Origin: Micavibrio_C sp965231165 | GTDB lineage: Bacteria > Pseudomonadota > Alphaproteobacteria > Micavibrionales > Micavibrionaceae | Length of the DNA stretch: 64,000 bases | Assembly (NCBI GenBank): GCA_965231165.1 | Contig: OZ246421.1 | Coordinates: 1,116,001 to 1,180,000, forward strand | Reading direction: 5' to 3' | In this document: positions 1 through 9,445 of the stretch, piece by piece | Numbering within the stretch: position 1 is the first letter of the stretch | Layout: every line of letters begins with the position of its first letter | Made by a program: the position numbers and the translations under genes | The notes under the pieces: model-generated | Database searches by the model: none | Told to the model about the DNA's origin: nothing | Seen by the model: the letters and a program-made list of their open reading frames with translations, nothing else

Positions 1-2
1 AT

Positions 3-1073
3 GCGAAAGATCGCAAGGATGACTTAACAACACTCCCGCAAGTTAAACGTATTATGAATGCGGCAGCCGGAGGCCTAGGCGAGCATTTTCTTCTGGTCTC
101 TCAACCCTTGCTTGACGCGCTAGAACCAAAAGAAGTTCGTGCTGTTATGGCGCATGAATTTACGCATTTAGGTGCAGGACATACAAAATTATCATTGGCC
201 TCTGGATGGCTTCTTACAACAACAATGTTTGCAGGAATGTTTGCCCTTGGTAGTGCTGTATTAAGCGCTGGCTGGGTTATGGGAGCTTTATCCGTAGCAG
301 GCGTTCTGGCAGTATCTTATGCCGGACATAAACTTATGCCGAAAAAAGAAGAACAGTATACCCGCGATGGCGAGATACGTCCTAAGGCCAAGGCTGTAGA
401 ACTCGGCGTCATGGCCGGGCAGGAAATAATTTCTGTAGCATTACTGGCTATCGCTAATCCTGTGGTCGTTTTAACAGCCTATGCTGTTGAACAAGGATCG
501 TTCTGGAGCGCCAATATTGTTAATAAAAGCTTGCGCCGCCGTCATGAATTTCAGGCTGACCGAGGTGCTGTTGATATGGGAGCCGATCCCTTGATGCTTA
601 TTCAGTCGCTACGGAAAATTGAAAAATCACTTGAGTTAAATGCGCCGGACTTGGCCTATGCCCGTAATTGGCGGGAAGGACCTTGGTACATGCGCTCATT
701 GAAAATGGCCGCTTCTATCGTAAAATCACACCCAGATACCCAAAGACGTTGTATGCGACTCGCAAAGATGGCTGAAAAACAGGGTTGTGATGCCCAAAAT
801 ATTACCAATGCGCTTTACGGCCCTATTGATGAAACAAGACTTTTATTTGCAAACGATAATTCTTCTTTTGTGCCTGAAGAACATACTGATGATCAGAAGA
901 TTATTAATGAAGTAACCGCAAACGGGCATCGCTTAGACGATAGTAAAGGCCGCGCAACCGAGGCATTTGGAAACTTACCAGAACGATCTGAACAAACCGG
1001 GGCCATTCCAAAAACCGCTGGAGAAACAACAGAAAGTCGGGCAAGAGCGAAAAATAGAACGCCCCCTCTTTAA
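3..1073 (+). CDS. M48-family membrane zinc metalloprotease, 5' truncated
   Basis: The reading frame is already open at the left edge, so the start lies outside the window; the first internal Met is at 54. The metalloprotease signature HEFTH is encoded at 153-167. A second signature, EFQAD, follows two hydrophobic stretches (about 210-335 and 405-480) and should supply the third zinc ligand, as in M48 (HtpX/Ste24-type) proteases. The hydrophobic segments between the zinc sites fit an integral inner-membrane protease that degrades or matures membrane proteins. The last 90 or so residues are hydrophilic and low in complexity, and I recognise nothing in them. The next gene starts about 110 bases downstream on the same strand. 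The family is clear. The substrate and the missing N-terminus are not known. Confidence 0.85.
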   Translation, partial: AKDRKDDLTTLPQVKRIMNAAAGGLGEHFLLVSQPLLDALEPKEVRAVMAHEFTHLGAGHTKLSLASGWLLTTTMFAGMFALGSAVLSAGWVMGALSVAGVLAVSYAGHKLMPKKEEQYTRDGEIRPKAKAVELGVMAGQEIISVALLAIANPVVVLTAYAVEQGSFWSANIVNKSLRRRHEFQADRGAVDMGADPLMLIQSLRKIEKSLELNAPDLAYARNWREGPWYMRSLKMAASIVKSHPDTQRRCMRLAKMAEKQGCDAQNITNALYGPIDETRLLFANDNSSFVPEEHTDDQKIINEVTANGHRLDDSKGRATEAFGNLPERSEQTGAIPKTAGETTESRARAKNRTPPL

Positions 1074-1181
1074 GGACTAGCTTATAATGCTGTGCGTAGT
1101 GCTGCACTGCAAGCTGACTTTTGCCCCCCTCTCGCGTATAATTATCAATTATTACAGACACTTCCTTTAAGAATGGTCGTC

Positions 1182-2453
1182 ATGAGTAACCCTGCAGACC
1201 CCGCAAGCCAGAAAACCACCGTTGCTTTGTTTACATATGGCGGCGGCATGCGCGGATTGATTCCCGCGCACCTGATGACCCGAATCGAGGAAATGACAGG
1301 TCTGCGCATGGCGGACATGGTCGATATCTTCACCGGCCCGTCCACAGGTGCCATTCTGAATGCCGCCATGACGCTGCGTCACGCCGACCACACCAGCAGC
1401 CCCCGCTTCCGGGCGCGCCACATGGTGAAGTTTTATGAGCGCGAAGGTCATAAAATATTTCCGCCCGACCGCTTCCGTGAATTTCGCGGCATCGTGCATG
1501 ACTTCAACAACCGCACACTAAAACTGAATCAACTGAACTGGCTGTTCCGTCACGGTCATTATGATCCATCTAACCTCGGACGCGCACTCAAGGCGCTTTA
1601 TGGCGATGCGCGGCTTTCGGACGCACTGCGCACACTGGTCATTCCCGTCTACAATCTGGACGGCGAGCAGTTAAGACTGCTGGAGGGTGCCGAAGGCTCT
1701 GGCGATGACTGGGTTGCGCGCGGCCGGGCGTCCTTAAGCGATTACGGCGGCCATGCGCTGTGGCTGAGCCATATTCGCCACATGCCCACCACAGGCCCGA
1801 GCCTGCGTACGCCCGATGTCAGCATGTATGATGCGGTGATGGCCAGCTGCGCGGCCCCCACCTATTTTCCCTGCCACCATTTTAAGGCACGCTATCCGGG
1901 CAAGAAGGAAATTTCCTATACAGGGATCGATGGCTGCATTTTCGACAATCCCTGCATCAGTTATCTCGGTGCCGTCCGCCGCATGGTACCGCCCGACAAC
2001 AAGCTGGTGATGATCGTGCTGGGTACGGGCGACACAAACCGTGCGATCAAGAAAGATGAGTGGAACAGCTATGGCGCGCTGGGCGTGGTCGATCCCCTTA
2101 ACGACCTGCCGTTGATTAATATCTTCTTCCATGCCTCAGAGTCGGCCTTGATGGAAAGCTTTGCCGATGATCTGGGGCGCAACCTGTTCGTGTTTAACCG
2201 CTCCATCCTGCCAGAGGCTGGTAACACTGAACTGCCCAGCACCCAGATTGATGACGCCAGCCCTGACAATATGCGCCGCCTGCGCAACTTCTCGGAATCG
2301 CTGATGGAAGAAAACAAAAATCAGATGGATGATATCTGCCATATCCTCGCCTCCAACCGCGACCGCCGCGAGGAGCAGCAACGCCAGAGCACCATCGGCG
2401 ACCGGGTGAAGAAATACTTCACCTTTTTCGGCGACCGGGAAACCGTAGAATAG
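1182..2453 (+). CDS. Patatin-like phospholipase
   Basis: Patatin-fold lipid acyl hydrolase. From the chosen start the oxyanion-hole motif GGGMRG lies near residues 20-25, the nucleophile elbow GPSTG at 52-56 (Ser54), and the catalytic Asp in a DG pair at residue 250. Patatins use this Ser-Asp dyad to release fatty acids from phospholipids. There is no signal peptide, so it is probably cytoplasmic or secreted by a route not visible here. The frame stays open up to 1092, but the sequence there looks intergenic. ATG 1182 and ATG 1173 are the plausible starts and neither has a strong ribosome site. The C-terminal 60 residues are helical and charged and match the end of the next gene, which is a diverged paralog. 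About 420 residues is normal for bacterial patatins. Confidence 0.85.
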   Translation: MSNPADPASQKTTVALFTYGGGMRGLIPAHLMTRIEEMTGLRMADMVDIFTGPSTGAILNAAMTLRHADHTSSPRFRARHMVKFYEREGHKIFPPDRFREFRGIVHDFNNRTLKLNQLNWLFRHGHYDPSNLGRALKALYGDARLSDALRTLVIPVYNLDGEQLRLLEGAEGSGDDWVARGRASLSDYGGHALWLSHIRHMPTTGPSLRTPDVSMYDAVMASCAAPTYFPCHHFKARYPGKKEISYTGIDGCIFDNPCISYLGAVRRMVPPDNKLVMIVLGTGDTNRAIKKDEWNSYGALGVVDPLNDLPLINIFFHASESALMESFADDLGRNLFVFNRSILPEAGNTELPSTQIDDASPDNMRRLRNFSESLMEENKNQMDDICHILASNRDRREEQQRQSTIGDRVKKYFTFFGDRETVE

Positions 2454-2465
2454 CTACTATACAGC

Positions 2466-2494
2466 TTCAAACTTGATATTTTCATAACTATAAA
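2466..2494 (+). promoter_or_regulatory. Possible sigma70-type promoter for the second patatin gene
   Basis: TTCAAA (2466-2471), a 17-base spacer and TATAAA (2489-2494) match the consensus at four and five of six positions. It would leave a leader of about 135 bases before ATG 2634. Read by eye only. Confidence 0.25.
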
Positions 2495-2633
2495 GCCTTA
2501 TCCACAAAACGCACGGCTTCCATCGCGGCGCACAACGCTAAATTCATGACAAATCCGGACGTTTCTTCTACTTTGTGAAGACTTTCAAACAGACTTAAAA
2601 ATAAAAACAGTACTCAAACAGGGGACTCCATTA

Positions 2634-4235
2634 ATGACGCAGCACTCGCTTCCTGCGCCAGATATTTTAGCCGAAAGAAGCAAAGACACGGTTTTGCTTA
2701 AGCGCCCTATCGTCGCCCATATGTACTGGGAAGGCGGCGGTGTCCTTTGCATTGGACCTATCAGCATTGCCACGCATATAGAAGAAAAGATAGAAACGCC
2801 GCTGGCGCTGGCCGTCCCGGTGATCGAAGCCGCATCAGGATCGAGCATTACGGCCGTTGGCATCGCCATGCGTGATCCTAAGAACCCGGAAAGACCCCTG
2901 CATACATGCCGCGACATTTTAGATCGCTTTGAAAAAGATTGCCCTGTCGTCATGCCGCCGAAGCCAAACCGTCTGACCAAGCTGTTTGCCGCCAGTGCCA
3001 TCACTATGATCAACAGGATTATCAATCCCGAGAAAATCAAAGCCGATGGTATTTTCATCAGGTCAATCAACCAGCATTGCGACATACTGATGGCATCCAT
3101 CCCCCGGGAGAAAATCCAACTTGTCGAAAATCTACGCAAGAGGGCAACAGAACTCTGGTTGAACCGCAATGATGCCGCCAGCGCCCTTAAGCTCTGCACC
3201 AAACTCAGCACCGAAGAAAAAGGTGACGGTAAGAAAGTAAAACCTTATATACCTGCCGAAGAAGTCGTAGCACTGACCGAGAAAATCAGCAGCCTGGTTT
3301 CAAGACGCAGCACTTCGAAAAGCCATCGCCTGACAACGACTTTTATGCATGCCGCCGTTATTGGCATGGACAAAATCAAGCAATGGAAACTACACAATGA
3401 AGACAGATTGTATGATCCGGAAGTGCGCAAGGAAGTCTTTCGTCAGAATGTCGGCGAAGTCAGGCTTGGCGATCTCATAAATTCTTTGTACATACCGTCT
3501 TTCGACGTTCGCCAGCAAAACAGTATCTCCCTGCGCTCACGCAAACACGATCCATTTGACTTAAATCCTGATGCGCCACAATCAACAAAGCCTTACAACA
3601 TGAAAGCCTGGGATGCCTGCATGGCATCGTCAGCCATGCTGTTGGCCTATCCGCCGCACATTACCGAAGCCGGCACCATTACCATCGACAAGGCCACACT
3701 GCACACACCTAATTTCAGCGTTACCAATACATATCAGCACAAACCAGACGGCACGGATGTTGTATCAATTACACTGGGCACAGGCCATCACGACACTGAC
3801 GATATCAGCGATGAGGAGCTATTCAAATTCTACACCGACCATAGCGAAATCGGTAACACAAACCTTTTCGAGGAAGCCAAAGCTTATAACGGCAGCAACA
3901 GCGATATGGCGCTTGACTGTCTGCTGGGCGCTAAGAACAGATTTGTTATCTCTCCCCGCCTGTCATGTCACACTGAAGAAGAGTTTATAGAGGCCCCCTC
4001 GCCAGATATCTCCGACACCAGCCCAGAGAATATAGCCAAGGTCAAACGCCTTTACGAAAAATTGATTGAGAGCGAAGAAAAGAACATCAATCATATCTGC
4101 CAATTGCTCGCTGACAATCTGTACCTGATTGGCCGGATGGATAAGGAAAAATTCGACCGCGTTACAGCACGCTTGGGCGTAAAAAACGGGCGAGACATTA
4201 AAACGCCCCGCCCGCCTGAACTGAAAGCTGTTTAG
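2634..4235 (+). CDS. Diverged patatin-like protein with degenerate motifs
   Basis: Paralog of the preceding patatin: both have the glycine-rich loop near the N-terminus (GGGV at 34-37), an aligned C-terminal tail (PSPDISDTSPEN against the DDASPDN segment upstream) and the same overall order. The active-site signatures are altered. The elbow that is GPSTG upstream reads AASGS here (Ser68 kept, both flanking Gly lost), and the DG pair reads DK (Asp352 kept). The Ser and Asp may still work, but the strained elbow usually needs the glycines, so reduced activity or a regulatory partner role is a fair inference. At 533 residues it carries about 100 extra residues around 100-230. The start has an AGGGGA ribosome site. 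Its stop lies 10 bases from the stop of the convergent aminotransferase. Confidence 0.75.
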   Translation: MTQHSLPAPDILAERSKDTVLLKRPIVAHMYWEGGGVLCIGPISIATHIEEKIETPLALAVPVIEAASGSSITAVGIAMRDPKNPERPLHTCRDILDRFEKDCPVVMPPKPNRLTKLFAASAITMINRIINPEKIKADGIFIRSINQHCDILMASIPREKIQLVENLRKRATELWLNRNDAASALKLCTKLSTEEKGDGKKVKPYIPAEEVVALTEKISSLVSRRSTSKSHRLTTTFMHAAVIGMDKIKQWKLHNEDRLYDPEVRKEVFRQNVGEVRLGDLINSLYIPSFDVRQQNSISLRSRKHDPFDLNPDAPQSTKPYNMKAWDACMASSAMLLAYPPHITEAGTITIDKATLHTPNFSVTNTYQHKPDGTDVVSITLGTGHHDTDDISDEELFKFYTDHSEIGNTNLFEEAKAYNGSNSDMALDCLLGAKNRFVISPRLSCHTEEEFIEAPSPDISDTSPENIAKVKRLYEKLIESEEKNINHICQLLADNLYLIGRMDKEKFDRVTARLGVKNGRDIKTPRPPELKAV

Positions 4236-4245
4236 AAATCACAAA

Positions 4246-5463
4246 TTAAGCCACGGCGCGCTTCTTCAGGGTGCCGCAAGCTTTCTGGATACGGCCACAG
4301 GCATCTTCCAGCGCCTTGTCCGACGTTGCATAGGAAATGCGGAAATACGGTGACAGGCCGAACGCTTCACCCTGTACGCAAGCAACCCCTACGCTTTCCA
4401 GCAGATAATTCACAAAATCAGTATCGGTATTGAGAACCTTGCCGTCAGGCGTTTCCTTGCCGATGCAACCCGCGCAGGAGGCGTAAACATAGAAAGCGCC
4501 TTCCGGCATCGGGCAGGTGATGCCTTCGGCCTTGTTCAGCATGCCCACGACCAGATCGCGGCGTTTTTGATAAGTTTCCTTCCAGCCCTTGAGAAATGAC
4601 TGATCGCCATTCAGTGCCGCTGTGGCGGCCGCTTGTGAAATCGAGCTGGGGTTCGAGGTGCTTTGCGACTGGATCACAGCGATGGCCTTGATCAATTCTT
4701 TCGGGCCTGCCGCGTAGCCGATGCGCCAGCCGGTCATCGCGTAAGCCTTGGAAACGCCGTTCACGGTCAGCGTACGATCAAACAGTTTCGGCTCGACCTG
4801 TGCCGGAGTGAAAAATTCAAACCCGTCATAGGTCAGGTGTTCGTAAATGTCGTCGGTCATGACCCAGACATGAGGATGCTTCAGCAGCACGTCGGTAAGC
4901 GCTTTCAGCTCTGCCTTTGTATAGGCGGCACCTGTCGGGTTGGACGGTGAATTCAGGATCAGCCATTTTGTCTTCGGCGTGATGGCTTTTTCAAGATCTT
5001 CAGGCTTCAGCTTGAAACCATTGCTTTCCGGGCACTTTACAAACACGGGCGTACCTTCGGCCAGCAAGGTCATGTCCGGGTAAGAAACCCAGTACGGTGC
5101 CGGGATGATGACTTCATCGCCCGGATTCAGGGACGCCATCAGCGCGTTGTAAAGCACCTGCTTGCCGCCGGTACCGACGGTGATGTTCTCACGTTTGTAT
5201 TCAAGGCCGTTTTCGCGTTTGAATTTGCCGATGATCGCATCTTTCAGCGCCGGGGTGCCATCAACGGCCGTGTATTTGGTGTCGCCCTTTTTCATGGCGA
5301 CTGTGGCCGCGTCCTTAATGAAGTCAGGCGTGTCGAAATCCGGTTCGCCCGCGCCCAGCCCGATAATATCCCGGCCTGCGGCTTTTAACTCAGCAGCCTT
5401 CGTGGTCACGGCAATGGTCGGGGATGGCTTGATAACATTCAGACGTTTGGCAAGAATTGACAT
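4246..5463 (-). CDS. aatA: Class I aspartate aminotransferase (PLP-dependent)
   Basis: Converts aspartate and 2-oxoglutarate to oxaloacetate and glutamate in the cytoplasm. Fold-type I features are all visible: the N-terminal GAGEPDFDTP (38-46), the cofactor-phosphate region around TGGKQ (98-102), NPTG (175-178), the DDIY segment (204-207) and the Schiff-base lysine in SKAYAMTGWRIG (Lys239), with the substrate-carboxylate arginine in the C-terminal PYFRISYA. Length 405 is normal for the AT-Ib subgroup common in alphaproteobacteria, some of which also use prephenate or act as aspartate/prephenate aminotransferases. The start ATG at 5463 has an AGGAAG ribosome site 5-6 bases upstream. It is a single gene, convergent with the patatin and divergent from the membrane gene at 5612. 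Confidence 0.93.
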   Translation of the reverse strand: MSILAKRLNVIKPSPTIAVTTKAAELKAAGRDIIGLGAGEPDFDTPDFIKDAATVAMKKGDTKYTAVDGTPALKDAIIGKFKRENGLEYKRENITVGTGGKQVLYNALMASLNPGDEVIIPAPYWVSYPDMTLLAEGTPVFVKCPESNGFKLKPEDLEKAITPKTKWLILNSPSNPTGAAYTKAELKALTDVLLKHPHVWVMTDDIYEHLTYDGFEFFTPAQVEPKLFDRTLTVNGVSKAYAMTGWRIGYAAGPKELIKAIAVIQSQSTSNPSSISQAAATAALNGDQSFLKGWKETYQKRRDLVVGMLNKAEGITCPMPEGAFYVYASCAGCIGKETPDGKVLNTDTDFVNYLLESVGVACVQGEAFGLSPYFRISYATSDKALEDACGRIQKACGTLKKRAVA

Positions 5464-5611
5464 GACTTCCTCATACAGGTGAAATTACGTCCGAAATAAA
5501 GCACGGAAGGATTGATTTTAAAAGGATTTTCTCGGGATAACGGTAAAGAAAACTTGCTGGAATCGTCCAGAAACTCTAATCTTTAGCCCAGTTTCAATTA
5601 AGAATTTTTAC

Positions 5612-6598
5612 ATGCGTATGCCCCCTCTCAACATTCTCGTCAAAATAGCCATTTCTTTCGGAATTGTGATTGTTCTGCTTTCGCGGATGGATATGTCGGC
5701 GATTGGCGCGCAAATTGCCCGTGTGCAGGCCGCCGGGCTTATCTGGGGCGGTGTTTTTATTCTGGCACAGATCGGGCTGCTGGCATGGCGGTGGAAGGAT
5801 CTGGTCAATATCGATCACGAAGGCTCCCCCCTCTCCTATAAAGAATCCTTGAAGATTACGCTCGCCAGCCTGCTGGCAAACGTATTGTTCATTACCTCGA
5901 TCAGCGGCCTTGTCGTCCGTGTCGGATTAACAGTCCATCGCGGTGTCAACCTGACCAAGAGCATCTGCGCCGCCATCGCCGACCGCCTGATGACGCTGGT
6001 GTCCCTGATTATACTGGCGGCCCTGTTCGTGCCGTTCTTTGACCGCTTCGTCAGCGGCGCCCTGCATAATGCCGCTTATGCCACAATATCCGTGCTGGTT
6101 TTCACGGTACTGATTTTCATACCGCTTTTTTACAGCCACGCTATCAAGGACATCATTCGTTCAACCCCCAAACTGGCAGCCTGCGCTGATTACATGCTGT
6201 CCCTCGGGCGGAACCGCACAACATTCATCAGGATCGTCCTGAACAGCCTGTCGGCACAAACATTCTATTTTGTGTCCGTCTATTTCATTGCCCTGTCCAC
6301 TGGCGCGCATTTCACGTTTTTTGACCTGATGAGTGTGTTGCCCGTGATTACGCTGGTTGCCAGTCTGCCCCTCAGCTTTGGCGGCTGGGGTGTACGCGAA
6401 GGTGCCTTTGTCTATGGGCTGGGGCTTATCGGCATCCCGATGGAAACGGCCTTTGTCATTTCCATCGAAATCGGGTTACTGACCATGCTGGCGACTATTC
6501 TGGCCGGTATCCCCGCCCTGCTTAGCATGGACATGAAAAAAATCGGTCAGGACATCAAAGCCCTGATGGGCAAAAGCAAGACTGCCGCAGAATTATAG
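5612..6598 (+). CDS. Lysylphosphatidylglycerol synthetase/flippase-like TM protein (UPF0104/YbhN type)
   Basis: A polytopic inner-membrane protein of 328 residues with about eight hydrophobic segments. It has the typical C-terminal motif of the LPG-synthase TM/AglD family, with SLPLSFGGWGVREGA followed by two more helices. Members act as lipid flippases or as accessory proteins for glycolipid and glycan assembly. It is not a full MprF because the synthetase domain is absent. The stop is three bases before the start of an O-antigen-ligase-like gene, so the two are almost certainly co-transcribed. Together they suggest a step in surface-polysaccharide or lipid-linked sugar handling. A second in-frame ATG at 5618 is possible, and neither has a strong ribosome site. 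Confidence 0.8.
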   Translation: MRMPPLNILVKIAISFGIVIVLLSRMDMSAIGAQIARVQAAGLIWGGVFILAQIGLLAWRWKDLVNIDHEGSPLSYKESLKITLASLLANVLFITSISGLVVRVGLTVHRGVNLTKSICAAIADRLMTLVSLIILAALFVPFFDRFVSGALHNAAYATISVLVFTVLIFIPLFYSHAIKDIIRSTPKLAACADYMLSLGRNRTTFIRIVLNSLSAQTFYFVSVYFIALSTGAHFTFFDLMSVLPVITLVASLPLSFGGWGVREGAFVYGLGLIGIPMETAFVISIEIGLLTMLATILAGIPALLSMDMKKIGQDIKALMGKSKTAAEL

Positions 6599-6601
6599 AA
6601 C

Positions 6602-7945
6602 ATGCTGCACTACCTCCGGAAAAAACTGCACACATTGGCTGGCGATATGACGCTGCCGCTTGTGTATACCATCCCGCTCATTTTACTTGCCCTCGGACTA
6701 CAGCTACAACTCACCGTTTTAAAACACGAAGGCTATCTGGGCCTGCGCCTGAATGCGGCTGACATTCTTTTACCTTTTCTGGGTGTACTGGTTATTGCCC
6801 GTTTGCTGCTGAAAAAAGATCATCTGCCACAATGGCGTGTGCCCGGCACTTATCTATGGCTAGTGGGATTGACCATTATCATGTCGATGGCCGTTTTCAA
6901 CGGGCACCATACGACGGGCGACTGGGACCGCTGGGCTATCATCAATAAATATGCTGGATGGTATGTCCTGCTGGCCTATTTTGGTCTGGGGGGGTGGATT
7001 GGCAGTCAGCCTACACAGAACTGGGCCCAAATTACTCGTTATGGATTCGTCATTTTTTGGGTCGCCACTCTGATCGTCACTATGCCCTTCCTGATTTCCA
7101 TGGATCTGCGTGGTGAAAATTCGAGCTTTTTTATAAGCAACACCCTTGCAGGATTCATGGGAAACCGCAACGCCTTTGCATTCTTATCAATTTCACTACT
7201 TGCCCTGATGACAGCGTGGCAATTCAAACAATCAACATCTGCCATATACGGCCTTAATTTCCTGTGGGCTGCCGTTCCCTTCTTTTATATCTACAACGCA
7301 TCTCGCGCTGGTCTAATCTCTATTTTATTTTTGCTCATTTTTTTCTGCCTTCTGAAATTCAAATTTTTTTGGCGTCATATTTTTGTCCCCCTAACAGTGG
7401 GCATTTTTCTGGCATCTCTATTTTTCTTATCTTTCCCATCACAAGCCGTTCGGGTAGCACTGGGGCATATGGGGAACAGCAGTCAACTGATAGACATCCG
7501 TCAATTAAATGCTGAGAACGCCACACAAAAACTAAATTATGTTGGCGATCAAGTTCGTATAAGTGCCTTGGAGGATGCCATAGAAGTCTGGAAAAAATCA
7601 CCTCTGATCGGCGCTGGATTAGGCACATTTCGTACTTATCAAACAGAGAAAAATGGCTTTTCACGTGACATCATAGACTGCACACCCCTATGGCTGCTCA
7701 CGGAAACAGGCCTATTGGGATTATTCAGCTTTGCAGGGTTTTTTCTGATCGCTCTGTGGAAGATATTTTTAAAAATCCGTGCCGATGAAGATATGTACGG
7801 TATTTATCTCGGAATCTTTTTGATGATGATGATTTTTGCTATTATGTCGCTGGTGCATGAGTTGCTATATACGCGGTTTTTGTGGTTTTTTATGGGGCTG
7901 GCGCTGGCCATTCCCCGTGACGGGCGAAAAGCTGACATTTCATGA
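6602..7945 (+). CDS. O-antigen ligase family protein (Wzy_C)
   Basis: A 447-residue protein with roughly ten to twelve membrane segments. The conserved centre reads NRNAFAF, followed by a helix and SRAG, and a large periplasmic loop contains RISALEDAIEVWKKSPLIGAGLGTF. That loop is the usual O-antigen ligase (WaaL/Wzy_C) signature: Arg and the PL-G-G-G-F turn. Members transfer polymerised glycan from undecaprenyl pyrophosphate to lipid A core or protein, or polymerise repeat units; sequence alone cannot separate these. It is translationally close-coupled to the flippase-like gene upstream (three-base gap). Its middle section (7250-7450) is rich in Phe and Leu codons and more AT-rich than its neighbours, as is common for glycan polymerases. 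Confidence 0.83.
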   Translation: MLHYLRKKLHTLAGDMTLPLVYTIPLILLALGLQLQLTVLKHEGYLGLRLNAADILLPFLGVLVIARLLLKKDHLPQWRVPGTYLWLVGLTIIMSMAVFNGHHTTGDWDRWAIINKYAGWYVLLAYFGLGGWIGSQPTQNWAQITRYGFVIFWVATLIVTMPFLISMDLRGENSSFFISNTLAGFMGNRNAFAFLSISLLALMTAWQFKQSTSAIYGLNFLWAAVPFFYIYNASRAGLISILFLLIFFCLLKFKFFWRHIFVPLTVGIFLASLFFLSFPSQAVRVALGHMGNSSQLIDIRQLNAENATQKLNYVGDQVRISALEDAIEVWKKSPLIGAGLGTFRTYQTEKNGFSRDIIDCTPLWLLTETGLLGLFSFAGFFLIALWKIFLKIRADEDMYGIYLGIFLMMMIFAIMSLVHELLYTRFLWFFMGLALAIPRDGRKADIS

Positions 7946-7992
7946 TATAAAGTCGTGTTTTGAAATTAGGGTTTAAAAACAGGGAGAAAATG

Positions 7993-8262
7993 ATGAATAC
8001 TTTTATAAAAGGATTAGCCGTTACAGCATTCGCAACTGCGGTGAGTGGTTGCGGTGGCGCGACGCCTACCGTTTTGTGTGAAAGCGCTGATAATGATCAG
8101 GTTACGATCCAGACCGTCGGTGGGAAATACAGCAAACTTGTTATCAAGAGCGCTGAAGGCGCGATCTTTTACGAAGCCCAGGCCGTGCATGGGGAAGCCA
8201 CACTGAGGCTCAAAGAAAAGGCGACAAAATTCTGCCAGACGGGAGAAACCCCAGCGCCCTGA
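7993..8262 (+). CDS. Small lipoprotein, unknown function
   Basis: An 89-residue product with a short basic start, a hydrophobic stretch and a lipobox (AVSGC), so it should be lipidated at the Cys near residue 21 and held in the inner or outer membrane. The mature part is mostly beta-prone, with two further Cys (LCES and FCQT) that could form a disulfide. Two Met codons sit at 7990 and 7993. The GGGAG ribosome site at 7982-7986 gives better spacing to 7993. No family is recognised. It is convergent with the kinase-like gene that follows. Confidence 0.65.
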   Translation: MNTFIKGLAVTAFATAVSGCGGATPTVLCESADNDQVTIQTVGGKYSKLVIKSAEGAIFYEAQAVHGEATLRLKEKATKFCQTGETPAP

Positions 8263-8273
8263 TCCCTTAAAAA

Positions 8274-9365
8274 CTAGAATGCGTCAGGACGGATAAGACT
8301 TTGGGTTTTCACAGGATCGATGCTGGGCATCTGATCGAGACGGACATCATATTTATCAAGCCAGTCTTTCAACGGCTTCAAGACCGGATCCTTCAAACCT
8401 TCGGTGATGTAACCCGCCACACGCGGCAAATGCTGCAAATAACGCGGCTTGCCGTCACGTACTGCCAGACGGATAAACTGACCCAGTACGCGGCAATGGA
8501 ATTGCGTCGCCAGTACGCGGTACCAGTCGCGAAAATTCTTTTCCTCGACCGCATCCATGCCTTCGCAGAAGCGGTCGAGCATGGCCTTGCGCAAATCCGA
8601 CGGCACATCGACACGCGCATCTTCCAGCAGGTTCGCGAGATCATAAGGTACAGGGCCGGTCATGGCGCCCTGAAAATCAAGAATGCCGCAACGGGACATA
8701 TCGGCGCGGCCGGGCATCCACATCAGGTTTTCAAAATGATAATCGATATGCAGGAAGCCCTGCGGCACTGGTGGCAATGATTTTTCAATACTATCCCAAG
8801 CCGCCAGATATTCATCGACCAGACCGTCGGGATTGAGCACACCCTTTTGCGCCGGAACAAACCAGTCCACCAGACGACGGCGGCCCGTGTGCACATGGCT
8901 GGTGTAATATTCAGGGAGATTAATATCTCCCGCCTTCGCCTTTAAGCGCAGAAATTTGAGGACGTCGGTCGCAATCTCATAAAGCTCCTGACGGCTGACG
9001 CCTTGGTCGAGCGCCATCTTGAAAGACGTGCTGCCGAAATCCTCAATCAGCAGATAACCTTCCGCCATATCGGCTTCATAGATATCGGGCGTCTTCAGAC
9101 CCAGACCACGCAGGTAAGAGCTGATACGGATAAAATCTTTCAGGCTATGTCCGGGTGTGGCGTAAGCCCCACCATCCGGCACGGCTTCCATCAGGATTGC
9201 GGTGCGTCCATCCTGCGCCTGCAGGCGGAAATAGCGGCGAAAGGCCGAGTCCTCACCCACGGCGGATGAGGCGGCATCTTTCCAGCCTGTGCGGATAAGG
9301 AACGCCTCGCGCACAACAGCGCGGGCATCGAACCAATCCTGAATTTTGGGCAGCGGCTGGGACAT
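8274..9365 (-). CDS. Aminoglycoside phosphotransferase-fold kinase (AmgK-like)
   Basis: APH/choline-kinase fold. The Brenner-type catalytic loop HIDYHFEN is at 206-213 (Asp208 catalytic, Asn213 metal ligand), and the metal-binding DFQG starts at Asp230. The N-lobe motif SAFRRYFRL (40-48) resembles that of AmgK, the MurNAc/GlcNAc 1-kinase of peptidoglycan recycling, which is normally followed by the nucleotidyltransferase gene murU. No murU is next to it here, so the sugar-kinase role is inference from family resemblance. A MurQ/GKRP-like SIS protein does occur elsewhere in the window. I see no good ribosome site before ATG 9365, and a somewhat shorter N-terminus is possible. Cytoplasmic, 363 residues. 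Confidence 0.72.
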   Translation of the reverse strand: MSQPLPKIQDWFDARAVVREAFLIRTGWKDAASSAVGEDSAFRRYFRLQAQDGRTAILMEAVPDGGAYATPGHSLKDFIRISSYLRGLGLKTPDIYEADMAEGYLLIEDFGSTSFKMALDQGVSRQELYEIATDVLKFLRLKAKAGDINLPEYYTSHVHTGRRRLVDWFVPAQKGVLNPDGLVDEYLAAWDSIEKSLPPVPQGFLHIDYHFENLMWMPGRADMSRCGILDFQGAMTGPVPYDLANLLEDARVDVPSDLRKAMLDRFCEGMDAVEEKNFRDWYRVLATQFHCRVLGQFIRLAVRDGKPRYLQHLPRVAGYITEGLKDPVLKPLKDWLDKYDVRLDQMPSIDPVKTQSLIRPDAF

Positions 9366-9445
9366 AGAGTGAAAAATAAAGAAGCTACGCGCAAAAGCAA
9401 TGGAAATATCAGAAACCCGCGATGGGATTAACTAGATTAGCGGGT

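Noticed and set aside
1092..1181. Upstream extension of the patatin frame
   Set aside because: The added residues have no patatin similarity and the region reads as intergenic sequence.
2498..2506. Perfect DnaA box TTATCCACA
   Set aside because: A single box without neighbours, no AT-rich unwinding region and no origin-linked genes nearby; expected by chance at this length.
8301..8780. Rightward 159-codon frame
   Set aside because: It is antisense to the APH-type kinase, which has complete catalytic motifs.
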